Shown in pieces: positions 1 to 7,741 of a stretch of DNA of 64,000 nt. The stretch lies in NCBI RefSeq assembly GCF_000482485.1, contig NZ_KI519436.1, positions 168,986-232,985 on the forward strand, read 5' to 3'. Within the stretch, counting starts at the first letter, position 1; each line of letters opens with the position of its first letter. The notes under the pieces were generated by a model. That model was not told where the DNA came from, searched no databases, and worked only from the letters and a program-made list of their open reading frames with translations. The position numbers were made by a program, and so were the translations under genes. Source of the DNA: Paucisalibacillus globulus DSM 18846 (GTDB taxonomy: Bacteria > Bacillota > Bacilli > Bacillales > Amphibacillaceae).

Positions 1-310
1 AAGGACGATATCGTGCGACACCTTTCAATACATTTATTGCATGATCAGATTCATCTTTATAGTCTTTGTTATACATGAAAGCAACTTGTTGCATAATAGA
101 AGCATTTTCAAATGGGACTTCTCCGTTGATTGTAATGGAACCTGAAGTTGGTTCGTGAAAGGATGCCATAATAGATAGAAGGGAGGTTTTCCCTGCACCG
201 TTACGACCTAACAATCCATAAATTTTATAACTATCTAACTCAAAGGTTACATCTTTGAGAGCCCTATGATTCCCGTAGGTTAAACTTAAACTATTAACTT
301 TTACATTCAT
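1..310 (-). CDS. ABC transporter ATP-binding protein, YtrB-like (partial)
   Basis: This is the N-terminal 103 residues of an ABC ATPase; the rest lies beyond the left edge of the window. A Walker A motif GRNGAGKTS sits at about residues 35-43, and a Q-loop region follows near residue 70. Its ATG (308-310) overlaps the stop codon of the GntR-type gene upstream (ATGA overlap), so the two are translationally coupled. A GntR regulator of the short YtrA type followed directly by an ABC ATPase matches the ytr operon of Bacillus, which responds to cell-wall antibiotics. The substrate cannot be read from this fragment. Confidence 0.85.
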   Translation of the reverse strand, partial: MNVKVNSLSLTYGNHRALKDVTFELDSYKIYGLLGRNGAGKTSLLSIMASFHEPTSGSITINGEVPFENASIMQQVAFMYNKDYKDESDHAINVLKGVARYRP

Positions 311-684
311 TCTGTATCACGTCCTTTTATAAGTTTTATAAATCCAATCATTTCATTTTCCGTAATACCAAGTTTATCTGCTTCTCGGACGAGTTTAACA
401 ACGAATTCCTCAATAAAGGAATCTTTTCGTTTTTGAATAAGCTTCTCCCTTGCTCCTTCAGCTACAAACATCCCTATCCCTCTCTTTTTATAAAGAATAC
501 CTTCATCTACTAACTGGTTTACTCCCTTTGATACGGTGACATGGTTGATTTTATAGAAGTTTACTAGCTGATTAGTGGAGGGAGATTGGTCTCCCTCGCT
601 TAGTTGGTTATTAATAATTTGATCTTCAATTTTTTCTCGAATCTGAATATATATAGGTTTATCTTGACCAAAAGGATTACTCAA
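307..684 (-). CDS. GntR family regulator, YtrA subfamily
   Basis: A 125-residue GntR-type repressor with an N-terminal winged helix (about residues 10-75; motif SPSTNQLVNFYKINHVTVSK) and a short C-terminal helical tail, as in the YtrA subfamily, which lacks a large effector domain. The start is TTG (682-684) behind the ribosome binding site GGGGTGA. It is the first gene of an operon with an ABC transporter ATPase. YtrA-type proteins usually repress their own operon and are relieved by cell-envelope antibiotics; here that is inferred from family and from the inverted repeat just upstream. Confidence 0.88.
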   Translation of the reverse strand: MSNPFGQDKPIYIQIREKIEDQIINNQLSEGDQSPSTNQLVNFYKINHVTVSKGVNQLVDEGILYKKRGIGMFVAEGAREKLIQKRKDSFIEEFVVKLVREADKLGITENEMIGFIKLIKGRDTE

Positions 685-728
685 ACTTTCACCCCACTAT
701 TCTTATTAGTTATATTGTCTAATGGTTA

Positions 729-750
729 TATAGTTGTATATATAACTATA
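729..750. promoter_or_regulatory. Inverted repeat upstream of the GntR gene, candidate operator
   Basis: TATAGTT and AACTATA form a perfect 7-bp inverted repeat around an 8-bp AT-rich spacer. It lies 45-66 bp upstream of the ytrA-like start, where an autoregulatory GntR operator is expected. The binding protein is inferred. Confidence 0.45.
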
Positions 751-856
751 ATAGTTAGTGTGAGTATTTTTGTCAATGGGAAAAGAAAATATTTTTTTGG
801 AAGTGAAGTGTTGCAATAAACTAGTGCCATTAGTTTTATTTAGGGGAGAGATGATG

Positions 857-1579
857 ATGAAGGTAACACGGTTTCAAAGTCTTTATCAGTTGACAGTTTT
901 ACCACGTATGTTTCCAGTAAATTGTTACATTTATGAGGAAGAGGACCAATTAACCTTAATAGATGCTGGTCTTCCAAATAGTTATAAAGGTATTGTAAAA
1001 TTAATAAAGGAATGCAAGAAGCCATTAACAAATATTGTCTTAACGCATGGTCATGGGGATCATGTTGGTGCATTAGAACGGTTGAAGAAGAGTTTTCCTA
1101 ATGCAGTTGTTTCTATATCTGTTCGTGATAATAGATTACTGCGAGGAGATACATCTTTGGACAAAGATGAACCAAAAACACAGATTAAAGGTGGAATACC
1201 AAAAGGATTAAAAGTAGTTCCAGATCTACTATTAAAAGAAGGTGACCGGGTAGGTTCATTAGAAGTTTATGAGACTCCTGGACATACTCCAGGTTCGATT
1301 TCTTTATTCGATACAAAGAATCATGGAATAATTGCTGGAGATACCTTTCAAACTCGAGGTAGAATAGCAGTTAGTGGGCAAATTGTACGGAGTTTTCCAT
1401 TCCCTGCATTTGCAACATGGAATAAAGAGATAGCTCTTAAAAGTGCAAGGGAAATAGAGGCACTCAAACCTTCATTATTAGCTATAGGACATGGAAATGT
1501 AATTGAAAAACCAACAGAAAAAATTCAAAAGGCAATACTAGAAGCAGAAGAAAATATGAACATGAATCGAGTGAAATAA
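857..1579 (+). CDS. MBL fold metallo-hydrolase
   Basis: A 240-residue metallo-beta-lactamase fold hydrolase. The metal-binding motif THGHGDHVG lies at residues 63-71; GHTPGS, AGDTF and a late GHG supply the remaining ligands expected for a two-metal site. Three ATG codons lie in a row at 851-859; the third gives the best spacing (8 nt) from the GGGGAG ribosome binding site and is used here. The TetR gene follows after 3 nt, so the two form an operon and the regulator probably controls the hydrolase. The substrate is unknown. Confidence 0.85.
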   Translation: MKVTRFQSLYQLTVLPRMFPVNCYIYEEEDQLTLIDAGLPNSYKGIVKLIKECKKPLTNIVLTHGHGDHVGALERLKKSFPNAVVSISVRDNRLLRGDTSLDKDEPKTQIKGGIPKGLKVVPDLLLKEGDRVGSLEVYETPGHTPGSISLFDTKNHGIIAGDTFQTRGRIAVSGQIVRSFPFPAFATWNKEIALKSAREIEALKPSLLAIGHGNVIEKPTEKIQKAILEAEENMNMNRVK

Positions 1580-1582
1580 AAT

Positions 1583-2158
1583 ATGGCCAGAGTAGGATTA
1601 GATATAAAAAAGATTATCGAAGCTGCAACGGAAATAGCAGATAAAGAGGGGACAGAGGGTGTAACATTAGCCGCTATTGCCAGAAAGCTATCCGTTCGTC
1701 CACCATCTCTGTTTAATCATGTAAGAGGATTACCTCAAATTAAGCGAGAGTTGTCGTTATTCGGTGTGAGAAAACTCCACGAAAATATGCGGGTAATGTC
1801 TGAGGATAAGACGGGAGAAGCAGCAATTTTTGCTATGGCAAATGCCTATCTACAGTTTACACGCGAACATCCGGGCTTATATGAATATACCATAGCCCCA
1901 CCGCAATCTAAAGATGAAGAAATTGAACAAGAAGGGAATAAGATTATTAGCCTCATAATAGATTCATTAAGTGATTATAAATTGTCTGAGGAAGATTCCA
2001 TTCATGCTGTTAGAGGGCTAAGAAGTATTCTTCACGGATTTTCCTCCCTGGAACAAAAAGGTGGATTTGGAATGCCGTTAGATCGGGAAGAAAGTTTGAG
2101 GTTATTATTGCAGGCTTTCTTAACGGGCCTAAACAATGGAGCGCAATTCGATAAATAA
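1583..2158 (+). CDS. TetR/AcrR family regulator with WHG-type C-terminal domain
   Basis: A 191-residue TetR-type repressor. The N-terminal helix-turn-helix (about residues 8-55; TLAAIARKLSVRPPSLFNHV) is followed by an all-helical ligand domain of the WHG type (FTREHPGLYEYTIAPP). It starts 3 nt after the MBL hydrolase stop without a strong ribosome binding site of its own, which suggests translational coupling. Its last codons form the left arm of a terminator hairpin. The ligand is not known. Confidence 0.88.
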   Translation: MARVGLDIKKIIEAATEIADKEGTEGVTLAAIARKLSVRPPSLFNHVRGLPQIKRELSLFGVRKLHENMRVMSEDKTGEAAIFAMANAYLQFTREHPGLYEYTIAPPQSKDEEIEQEGNKIISLIIDSLSDYKLSEEDSIHAVRGLRSILHGFSSLEQKGGFGMPLDREESLRLLLQAFLTGLNNGAQFDK

Positions 2159-2180
2159 GAATTGCGCTCCTTATTTTTGT
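2138..2180 (+). terminator. Intrinsic terminator after the TetR gene
   Basis: GGAGCGCAATTC (2138-2149) and GAATTGCGCTCC (2159-2170) form a perfect 12-bp stem with a 9-nt loop, followed by a T-rich tract. The stem includes the end of the coding sequence. Confidence 0.85.
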
Positions 2181-2187
2181 ATTTTAT

Positions 2188-2205
2188 AATGAAAATATAT
2201 TCATT
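2188..2205. promoter_or_regulatory. Palindrome overlapping the promoter of the GNAT-TetR operon
   Basis: AATGAA and TTCATT are inverted around AATATA, overlapping a consensus TATAAT (-10) at 2185-2190. A repressor here would block transcription of the GNAT-TetR pair; the TetR protein encoded at 2872 is the likely binder by inference. Confidence 0.4.
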
Positions 2206-2227
2206 CATTAAAAAGGAGAATTTACTT

Positions 2228-2851
2228 ATGGAAACATCAGATAAGAAATTTGAAATAGTTAGAGCAGATAAAGCTGATATAGATGTAAGAATGCAGATGT
2301 CAAAAATATTTGCGGAAGGTTTTACACAGTGGCTAGAGTACTTTTCTAAAGATAAAAGCATTATTGCGAGTGCTTTTGCACATATGTTTGTCCCAGATCA
2401 ATTTTTCGTAGCAATAGCAAATGGAAATGTTGTCGCAATGGCAGCTTGTACGGATGGAGAAACGTTATCGGTTAGGCTAGACAAAAAGGAGTTAAGGAAG
2501 CATTTAGGTTTTATTAGAGGTAGCATGGCAGGTATATTTTTGAAAAAGGAATTTGAAGCCCCTTATGAAAACTTCCCACCAAATACAGGATCGATTGAAT
2601 TTGTTGGTACAGCCATAGAATTCAGAGGTCAAGGAGCTGCGTCTCAAATTTTCCATTATATAAAAGAAAATAAACCATACAACCAATACGTTATTGAAGA
2701 AGTTGCAGATACGAATATTCCAGCAATGAAATTATATGAAAAATGGGGATTTAAAGAATATAAAAGAAAACCAATACCAGAAAAAATAGCAAAGAGAAAC
2801 GGTATTAATAATCTTTTATCATTGAAATACGTGAAAAATGAGGATAAATGA
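2228..2851 (+). CDS. GNAT family N-acetyltransferase
   Basis: A 207-residue GNAT acetyltransferase that would transfer an acetyl group from acetyl-CoA to an unidentified amine. The acetyl-CoA binding region is visible as VGTAIEFRGQGAASQIFHYI, and a late ADTNIPAMKLYEKWGFKEY segment is typical of the last strand-helix of the fold. The ATG at 2228 has AAGGAG upstream; an in-frame ATG at 2190 has none and lies inside the promoter palindrome. A TetR regulator follows after 20 nt on the same strand. Confidence 0.85.
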   Translation: METSDKKFEIVRADKADIDVRMQMSKIFAEGFTQWLEYFSKDKSIIASAFAHMFVPDQFFVAIANGNVVAMAACTDGETLSVRLDKKELRKHLGFIRGSMAGIFLKKEFEAPYENFPPNTGSIEFVGTAIEFRGQGAASQIFHYIKENKPYNQYVIEEVADTNIPAMKLYEKWGFKEYKRKPIPEKIAKRNGINNLLSLKYVKNEDK

Positions 2852-2871
2852 ATCATAAGGAGGGAGATTCT

Positions 2872-3468
2872 ATGCCAAGAACTAAAGAACAATTTGAAGC
2901 TATGAGAATGGCAACTAGGGATAAAATTCATTCTGCAGCGATAAAACTATTTGCTAAAAAAGGTTTTGCTGCAACAAGTGTTCAGGATATAGCGAATAGT
3001 GCTGGAATCAGTACAGGTCTCTTGTACCGTCATTATAAAACGAAAGATGATTTATTTAATGATCTTGTAACCTATGCTGCAATTGGATTAGAGAAAATTA
3101 TAGAAACTTTCAAAACTGACTCCTCTCCAATAGAAATGATGGGTCAGTTTACATCTGAAATAATAAATGATTTTAAGAAAGATGATGAATTCGCAAACTT
3201 CCTTATGATTATGAATCAAGCTTCTACTGTAGATAATCAATCCACACAAGTTGTACATTTAAATATGCAAAGTATTGCAATGGTTGAACAAACTGCAAAG
3301 TTAATTGGGAGGGGGCAAGACCTTGGTCAATTTAAAGAAGGAGATCCTATGGAAATGGCCATATACTTTTTTGCTTCGATTCAAGGGTTATCAATGCTAA
3401 AGCTTACCATGAATGAAAGGTTCATTGCACCCAGTCCAGAAATAGTTACAGCATTTCTGATGAAGTAA
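2872..3468 (+). CDS. TetR/AcrR family transcriptional regulator
   Basis: A 198-residue TetR repressor with a canonical N-terminal helix-turn-helix (about residues 12-58; ATSVQDIANSAGISTGLLYR). The ATG at 2872 sits 6-10 nt behind AAGGAGGGA, better than the upstream in-frame start at 2848 which overlaps the acetyltransferase. The C-terminal helical domain should bind an effector, not identifiable here. Pairing with a GNAT gene suggests it controls that enzyme and itself. Confidence 0.88.
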   Translation: MPRTKEQFEAMRMATRDKIHSAAIKLFAKKGFAATSVQDIANSAGISTGLLYRHYKTKDDLFNDLVTYAAIGLEKIIETFKTDSSPIEMMGQFTSEIINDFKKDDEFANFLMIMNQASTVDNQSTQVVHLNMQSIAMVEQTAKLIGRGQDLGQFKEGDPMEMAIYFFASIQGLSMLKLTMNERFIAPSPEIVTAFLMK

Positions 3469-3480
3469 TGATAAAAACAA

Positions 3481-3520
3481 TACCCGACAATCTTGTGCAA
3501 GAATAGTCGGGTAAACCAAT
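3481..3520 (+). terminator. Hairpin after the second TetR gene
   Basis: TACCCGAC (3481-3488) pairs with GTCGGGTA (3506-3513), with a smaller nested stem TCTTG/CAAGA. The downstream tract is only moderately T-rich, so termination is probable rather than certain. Confidence 0.6.
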
Positions 3521-3558
3521 TTTCTCTCTGCTAATCTAGGATTAAGGAGGTTACATTA

Positions 3559-4431
3559 GTGGATTCGCTTAAGAATATGAACAAAGCGTTGCAGTATATT
3601 GAAGAAAACCTAACGCAGGAAGTTAATTTTAAAGAAGTGGCTAAAATAGCTTTCTGTTCAGAATATCATTTTAAGAGAATGTTTTCCTTTCTCGCAGGTG
3701 TTACGCTATCCGAATACATTCGGAGAAGACGCCTTACTATAGCCGCGTTTGAGTTAACTAATAAGAATGTAAGGATCATCGATATTGCAATGAAATATGG
3801 ATATAGTTCACCAGATTCTTTTACTAGAGCCTTCCAGGCTTTACATGGCGTAACTCCATCAGAAGCTAGAAATAATGGTCAGGAACTAAAAGCCTATCCT
3901 CGAATGACCTTCCAATTATATATTAAAGGAGGAAATGAAATGAATTACCGAATAGAAGAAAAAGAGGCTTTTCATATCGTTGGTATTATGAAAAGAGTTC
4001 CAATTATTTTTGAAGGAGAAAACCCAGAAATCACATCGATGTGGAAATCATTAAATCCAAAGAAGATCGCTGCACTGAAGGAAATTTCTAATGTTGAACC
4101 AGAAGGTATAATTCAAGCATCTACAAACTTTTCTGAGGGGAGAATGGAAGAAAAGGGCGAACTTGACCAATATATAGGTGTAGCGACTACAAAAGATTGT
4201 CCGGAGGGATTTATGAAATTAGAAGTTGCAGCTAGTACTTGGGCTGTATTTGATTCAGAAGGACCTTTTCCGAACACATTGCAGGAAACCTGGGGCCGTA
4301 TCTATTCTGAGTGGTTTCCATCTTCAAATTATCAACAAATAGGAGGGCCAGAAATACTATCCATCAAAACGAAAGATTTAACCTCATCAACTGTAAAGAG
4401 TGAAATTTGGATTCCTGTTTTGAAGATATAA
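3559..4431 (+). CDS. AraC family regulator with GyrI-like effector domain
   Basis: A 290-residue protein with two AraC helix-turn-helix motifs at residues 8-108 ([20 protein letters not shown] and [20 protein letters not shown]) followed by a GyrI-like small-molecule binding domain at about 125-290. This order matches Rob/SoxS-like activators and BmrR-type drug-sensing regulators. The start is GTG (3559) directly behind AGGAGG. No partner gene is adjacent on the same transcript, so targets are unknown. Confidence 0.88.
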   Translation: MDSLKNMNKALQYIEENLTQEVNFKEVAKIAFCSEYHFKRMFSFLAGVTLSEYIRRRRLTIAAFELTNKNVRIIDIAMKYGYSSPDSFTRAFQALHGVTPSEARNNGQELKAYPRMTFQLYIKGGNEMNYRIEEKEAFHIVGIMKRVPIIFEGENPEITSMWKSLNPKKIAALKEISNVEPEGIIQASTNFSEGRMEEKGELDQYIGVATTKDCPEGFMKLEVAASTWAVFDSEGPFPNTLQETWGRIYSEWFPSSNYQQIGGPEILSIKTKDLTSSTVKSEIWIPVLKI

Positions 4432-4467
4432 TCAGACTTCAGTTATAATCTAACTTATTATGATCTT

Positions 4468-4510
4468 AAAACACTTATTAGCTATTCCGTTAATAGGTGT
4501 TTTTTGTTTT
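4468..4510 (+). terminator. Intrinsic terminator after the AraC-type gene
   Basis: AAAACACTTATTA pairs with TAATAGGTGTTTT (one T-G pair), followed by a T-rich run. Confidence 0.8.
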
Positions 4511-4576
4511 AATTGATATTGTAAAATGAAGAGACGGAACACTTTACTCACATTACTCAATATTAGGAGTGTTAAA

Positions 4577-5122
4577 TTGTTAGAAACATTAACTATCATC
4601 GGTAAAAGTCTTAATGATAGAGAAATTACTTGGGGAATAGGGGGTTCGCTTCTACTTAGCTTTCACCAATTAATTACTAATCCCAATGACATCGACATAT
4701 TAGTAGATGAGAATCATGCCAACCAATTAAATGAAATCATAGCACCAATGGGAGAGTCGAAGAAGGTACTACATTCGGACCCTTTTCGGACAAATTATTT
4801 CACTAAACATCGTATGAATAATACGGATATCGATATTATGGGTGGATTTGCCATACAACATAGTGAAGGAATCTATAAATTATCTTTAAATAAAGAATCC
4901 ATTGTAGCCCATATAAATATTAATGGAGTAGAAATACCGTTATGTTCATTGGAAGATTGGTATATTCTTTATTGGTTAATTCCAGGTAAGCAGGAAAAAG
5001 CCGTTCTTATTGAAAACTATTTAAGAACAAATGGGGTTAAACATTCGTGGATGCTAGAAGAGGCACTAAAGCAACAATTACCATATGAAGTAAAAGAAAG
5101 GGTAAAGAAACTATTAAACTAA
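4577..5122 (+). CDS. Nucleotidyltransferase-like protein
   Basis: A 181-residue protein with a nucleotidyltransferase-fold signature: WGIGGSLLL followed by NPNDIDILV, i.e. the GG(S)...DxD core, and a second acidic segment TDIDIMGGF. This resembles minimal nucleotidyltransferases of the aminoglycoside-nucleotidyl or AbiEii-like type. Start choice: TTG at 4577 has AGGAG 7 nt upstream, while the upstream in-frame ATG at 4526 has none. No toxin-antitoxin partner is seen beside it. The substrate is unknown. Confidence 0.7.
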   Translation: MLETLTIIGKSLNDREITWGIGGSLLLSFHQLITNPNDIDILVDENHANQLNEIIAPMGESKKVLHSDPFRTNYFTKHRMNNTDIDIMGGFAIQHSEGIYKLSLNKESIVAHININGVEIPLCSLEDWYILYWLIPGKQEKAVLIENYLRTNGVKHSWMLEEALKQQLPYEVKERVKKLLN

Positions 5123-5161
5123 ACCATACATAAAGGGGATTGATCTTGGTGGTGAAAACAT

Positions 5162-5893
5162 ATGAAACAGAATAAATATGATGATGTGAAATTCTTTTCA
5201 GCATATAAAAAAATGTCTCGTTCCATGAAAGGGTTGGAAGGAGCTGGTGAATGGCCAGTGTTAAAGGAATTAATACCAGACTTGCGAAATAAACATGTAC
5301 TGGACCTTGGCTGTGGATTCGGTTGGCATTGTAGGTATGCCCGTGAGCAACATGCCAGTTCTGTGGTTGGTGTAGATATATCTGAGAAAATGCTGCAGAA
5401 GGCTCGTAATTTAACCAATGATCCTTTAATTTCATATATTCGTAAGCCAATTGAGGATCTCAACTTTACGGATTCACAGTTTGATGTGGTTATTAGTTCA
5501 TTGGCTTTTCATTATATTGAGTCCTTTGAATCCATTTGCAAAAACGTTTATGATTGCTTAAAGCCTGGGGGTACATTTGTGTTTTCAGTAGAACATCCTA
5601 TTTTCACCTCTCGGAAAGAACAAGATTGGCATTATGATGAACAAGGCAATCGGCTCCATTGGCCAGTGGATAATTATGCACAAGAAGGTTTGCGTGAAAC
5701 AACCTTCCTTACAGATAATGTAACGAAATATCATCGTACGTTATCCACTTATATTAATGATTTAATCCAAGCTGGTTTTAACGTAAAGGCAGTTAAAGAA
5801 CCAATGCCTACTGATATTATTGAAAAAAATATGCCTGAAATGAAAGATGAAAACCGAAGACCTATGTTTTTAATTATTCTAGCAGAAAAGTAA
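5162..5893 (+). CDS. Class I SAM-dependent methyltransferase
   Basis: A 243-residue methyltransferase of the UbiE/BioC-like fold. Motif I is VLDLGCGFGWHCRYA (about residues 44-58), followed by VVGVDISEKML (motif II) and FDVVISSLAFHYI. The substrate cannot be told from the sequence. It starts at ATG 5162 behind GGTGGTGA and follows the nucleotidyltransferase-like gene by 39 nt on the same strand; a shared transcript is possible. Confidence 0.88.
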   Translation: MKQNKYDDVKFFSAYKKMSRSMKGLEGAGEWPVLKELIPDLRNKHVLDLGCGFGWHCRYAREQHASSVVGVDISEKMLQKARNLTNDPLISYIRKPIEDLNFTDSQFDVVISSLAFHYIESFESICKNVYDCLKPGGTFVFSVEHPIFTSRKEQDWHYDEQGNRLHWPVDNYAQEGLRETTFLTDNVTKYHRTLSTYINDLIQAGFNVKAVKEPMPTDIIEKNMPEMKDENRRPMFLIILAEK

Positions 5894-5986
5894 AACGATT
5901 TTATTAGACTATATAGAATAGCTGGTAAGTACATAGTTATCTACTTGAGTTTTAGGGAAGTATAAAGTGAAGGAGTGAATTTATAA

Positions 5987-6886
5987 ATGAGCAAAACTAA
6001 AGATGAAGTAATGGAGATTGCAGAAAGACACGGGCTTAAACTAAAAGAAGATACATTCTGTTTCAATGAGTCAGGTTTAGACTTTCAAGTTGTATTTGCG
6101 AGAGATAAGGAAGAAAATGAATGGGCTCTACGTATTCCTAGGAGACCAGATGTATTTCCTAGAACGAAGCCCGAAAAAATAGCGTTAGATCTTATCAATC
6201 AGAATATTGACTTTGAAGCTCCTAACTGGGAAATCTACACAGAAGAGCTGATAGCTTATAAAAAATTACAAGGAGTTCCAGCAGGCACGATTGATCCTGA
6301 ATTACAAGCTTATGTTTTCGAAATTGATGAAAAGAATGTACCGGAAAGCTTTTACCAGACGCTTGGAAAAGTACTAGCTACACTACATAACATTCCAAAG
6401 GAAAAAGTATCTGAAGTTGGAGTTGTAGTCCAAACACCGGAGGAAGTAAAACAGAGCATGAGAGAACGCATGGATGCCGTTAAGGAAAAATTCGGTGTTG
6501 GAGAGGCTTTGTGGAACCGGTGGCAGACATGGCTAAATGATGAAGAAATGTGGCCAAAAGAAACTGGTCTGATTCATGGCGACTTGCACCCTGGACACAT
6601 ACTAGTTGATAAGGAAGCTAATGTAACAGGTTTAATCGATTGGACCGAAGCAAAGGTTGCAGATATTTCTAGAGATTTTATGGGGCATCATAGAGTATTT
6701 GGTGAAGAGGGACTTGAAAAATTGATTGCAGCATACAAAGAAGCTGGAGGATATCATTGGCCAAAGATGAAAGAACATATCATTGAATTAAATGCATCAT
6801 TTCCTGTAGATATAGCCGAGTTTGCTATCATATCTGGTCAGGATGAGTATGTACAGATGGCTAAAAAAGAATTGGGTTTGACCTAA
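5987..6886 (+). CDS. mph: Macrolide 2'-phosphotransferase (Mph family)
   Basis: A 299-residue aminoglycoside/macrolide kinase-fold enzyme close in length and sequence pattern to the chromosomal Mph enzymes of Bacillus. The catalytic loop is [14 protein letters not shown] and the metal-binding aspartate follows in GLIDWTEA; the N-lobe carries [10 protein letters not shown]. The family uses GTP to phosphorylate the 2'-OH of the macrolide desosamine, which inactivates the drug. ATG 5987 lies behind AAGGAG. No leader peptide was found in its 95-nt upstream gap. It lies 0.9 kb before an ABC-F gene with a macrolide-type leader. Chromosomal Mph enzymes differ in drug range, so the resistance level is not predictable. 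Confidence 0.85.
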   Translation: MSKTKDEVMEIAERHGLKLKEDTFCFNESGLDFQVVFARDKEENEWALRIPRRPDVFPRTKPEKIALDLINQNIDFEAPNWEIYTEELIAYKKLQGVPAGTIDPELQAYVFEIDEKNVPESFYQTLGKVLATLHNIPKEKVSEVGVVVQTPEEVKQSMRERMDAVKEKFGVGEALWNRWQTWLNDEEMWPKETGLIHGDLHPGHILVDKEANVTGLIDWTEAKVADISRDFMGHHRVFGEEGLEKLIAAYKEAGGYHWPKMKEHIIELNASFPVDIAEFAIISGQDEYVQMAKKELGLT

Positions 6887-6928
6887 AAGTAATTAGAACT
6901 GAATAATAGTGAAAAAGGAGTTTTATTT

Positions 6929-7297
6929 ATGGGTGAAGAAACGAGAACGAATAAAGAGGTGGATCAGTATATAGAGAATTTACCGGAAGATATCCAAGAG
7001 ATTACAATCGCATTGAGAGAAATTATTCTTAACTCTTCACCAAAACTTATAGAAGAGTATAAATGGTCTATGCCTAATTATTCCTATATGGGATTAACTT
7101 GTTATCTTCAAGCTAGTAAAAAGCATGTTAATCTTGGTTTTCAAAAAGGGAATGAACTAGAAGAAAAAGATACTCATAATTTGTTACAAGGTTCAGGCAA
7201 AACGATGAGACATATTCGACTGACTAAGATGGAAGATATTAAGCAAGAAGTTTTTACTACTCTTATACAAGCAGCCATGGAACTAAATGAAAAGTAG
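6929..7297 (+). CDS. DUF1801 domain-containing protein
   Basis: A 122-residue protein of the DUF1801 (YdhG/iron-chaperone-like) family. Recognisable elements are VDQYIENLPED near the start, a central EYKWSMPNYSY and LGFQKGNEL. Proteins of this family adopt a frataxin-like fold; function in Firmicutes is not established. ATG 6929 has AAAGGAG upstream. It follows mph by 42 nt on the same strand and may share its transcript. Confidence 0.82.
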   Translation: MGEETRTNKEVDQYIENLPEDIQEITIALREIILNSSPKLIEEYKWSMPNYSYMGLTCYLQASKKHVNLGFQKGNELEEKDTHNLLQGSGKTMRHIRLTKMEDIKQEVFTTLIQAAMELNEK

Positions 7298-7349
7298 TAT
7301 TTGGTAACTAAAAACCATTCTTACCCAGGCTATATACAGCAGGAAGGTA

Positions 7350-7378
7350 TTGACTTATTCCGCAAGACTTCCTATAAT
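7350..7378 (+). promoter_or_regulatory. Sigma-A promoter of the ABC-F leader
   Basis: TTGACT (7350-7355), a 17-bp spacer and TATAAT (7373-7378). Transcription would begin near 7385, about 355 nt before the ABC-F start codon, so the mRNA has a long leader. Confidence 0.8.
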
Positions 7379-7420
7379 GAACACTGTAAAATATAAATGT
7401 TAAGGAGGATTATTAAAAAA

Positions 7421-7465
7421 ATGACACACGCGATGAGACTACGATTCCCAACTTTGAACTCGTAA
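7421..7465 (+). CDS. ErmD-type macrolide-sensing leader peptide
   Basis: A 14-codon ORF, MTHAMRLRFPTLNS, with a strong TAAGGAGGAT ribosome binding site 12 nt upstream. From memory it matches the ErmD leader (MTHSMRLR...) at most positions. It keeps the Arg-Leu-Arg (+x+) motif on which macrolide-bound ribosomes stall. Stalling at codons 6-8 would free downstream RNA to refold. In the known cases this leader type precedes an erm methyltransferase; here it precedes an ABC-F gene. Too short for ordinary gene finders. Confidence 0.85.
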   Translation: MTHAMRLRFPTLNS

Positions 7466-7530
7466 CTAAATACGTTCAAAGGCTCTGTTTGTGAATACAG
7501 AGTAAACGGGATTAGTCTGTCCTTTTTTAA
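7452..7530 (+). promoter_or_regulatory. Leader attenuation hairpins 1 and 2 with U-run
   Basis: CTTTGAAC (7452-7459, inside the leader ORF) pairs perfectly with GTTCAAAG (7474-7481). Next, CTCTGT (7483-7488) pairs with ACAGAG (7497-7502); alternatively ACAGA can pair with the later TCTGT (7516-7520), which is followed by CCTTTTTT. GGGATTAGTC (7508-7517) also has an upstream partner, GACTA...TTCCC, within the leader ORF. These mutually exclusive pairings are what ribosome-stalling attenuation needs. The switch itself is inferred. Confidence 0.65.
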
Positions 7531-7561
7531 TAATCTTCATTTCATATAATATATGTCATGG

Positions 7562-7591
7562 AAAGAAAGGTGGATTTTTCTGCCTTTCTTT
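7562..7591 (+). promoter_or_regulatory. Leader hairpin 3
   Basis: AAAGAAAGG (7562-7570) and CCTTTCTTT (7583-7591) form a perfect 9-bp stem with a 12-nt loop. Another weaker stem, ACCCTCC/GGTGGGT (7611-7631, one mismatch), follows. Confidence 0.55.
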
Positions 7592-7651
7592 ATTTATGTC
7601 TTTAAAATTTACCCTCCTTATAATGGTGGGTTATTTGTGGCAACCTTAGCA

Positions 7652-7720
7652 ACCCTAATCGAATAAGGATGGGTCTTTTTCCCTTTACTCCAAATCACAG
7701 GCAGATGCTTGTGATTTTTT
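7652..7720 (+). terminator. Two leader terminators just before the ABC-F gene
   Basis: First, ACCC..ATC (7652-7660) pairs with GATGGGT (7668-7674), followed by CTTTTT. Second, AAATCACAGGCA (7692-7703) pairs with TGCTTGTGATTT (7706-7717; one G-T pair, very tight loop), followed by TTTATTTT. The second ends 8 nt before the GGAGG of the ABC-F gene, so uninduced transcription should stop here. This is the expected off-state of an antibiotic-induced attenuator. Confidence 0.72.
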
Positions 7721-7741
7721 ATTTTATTGGAGGTAGTAATA

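Noticed and set aside
604-819. Plus-strand ORF of 71 codons opposite the GntR gene
   Set aside because: It overlaps the GntR gene and its promoter, has no ribosome binding site and shows no family pattern.
7553-7669. Second leader ORF of 38 codons (begins MSWKERW)
   Set aside because: No ribosome binding site, and its sequence is explained by leader hairpins.
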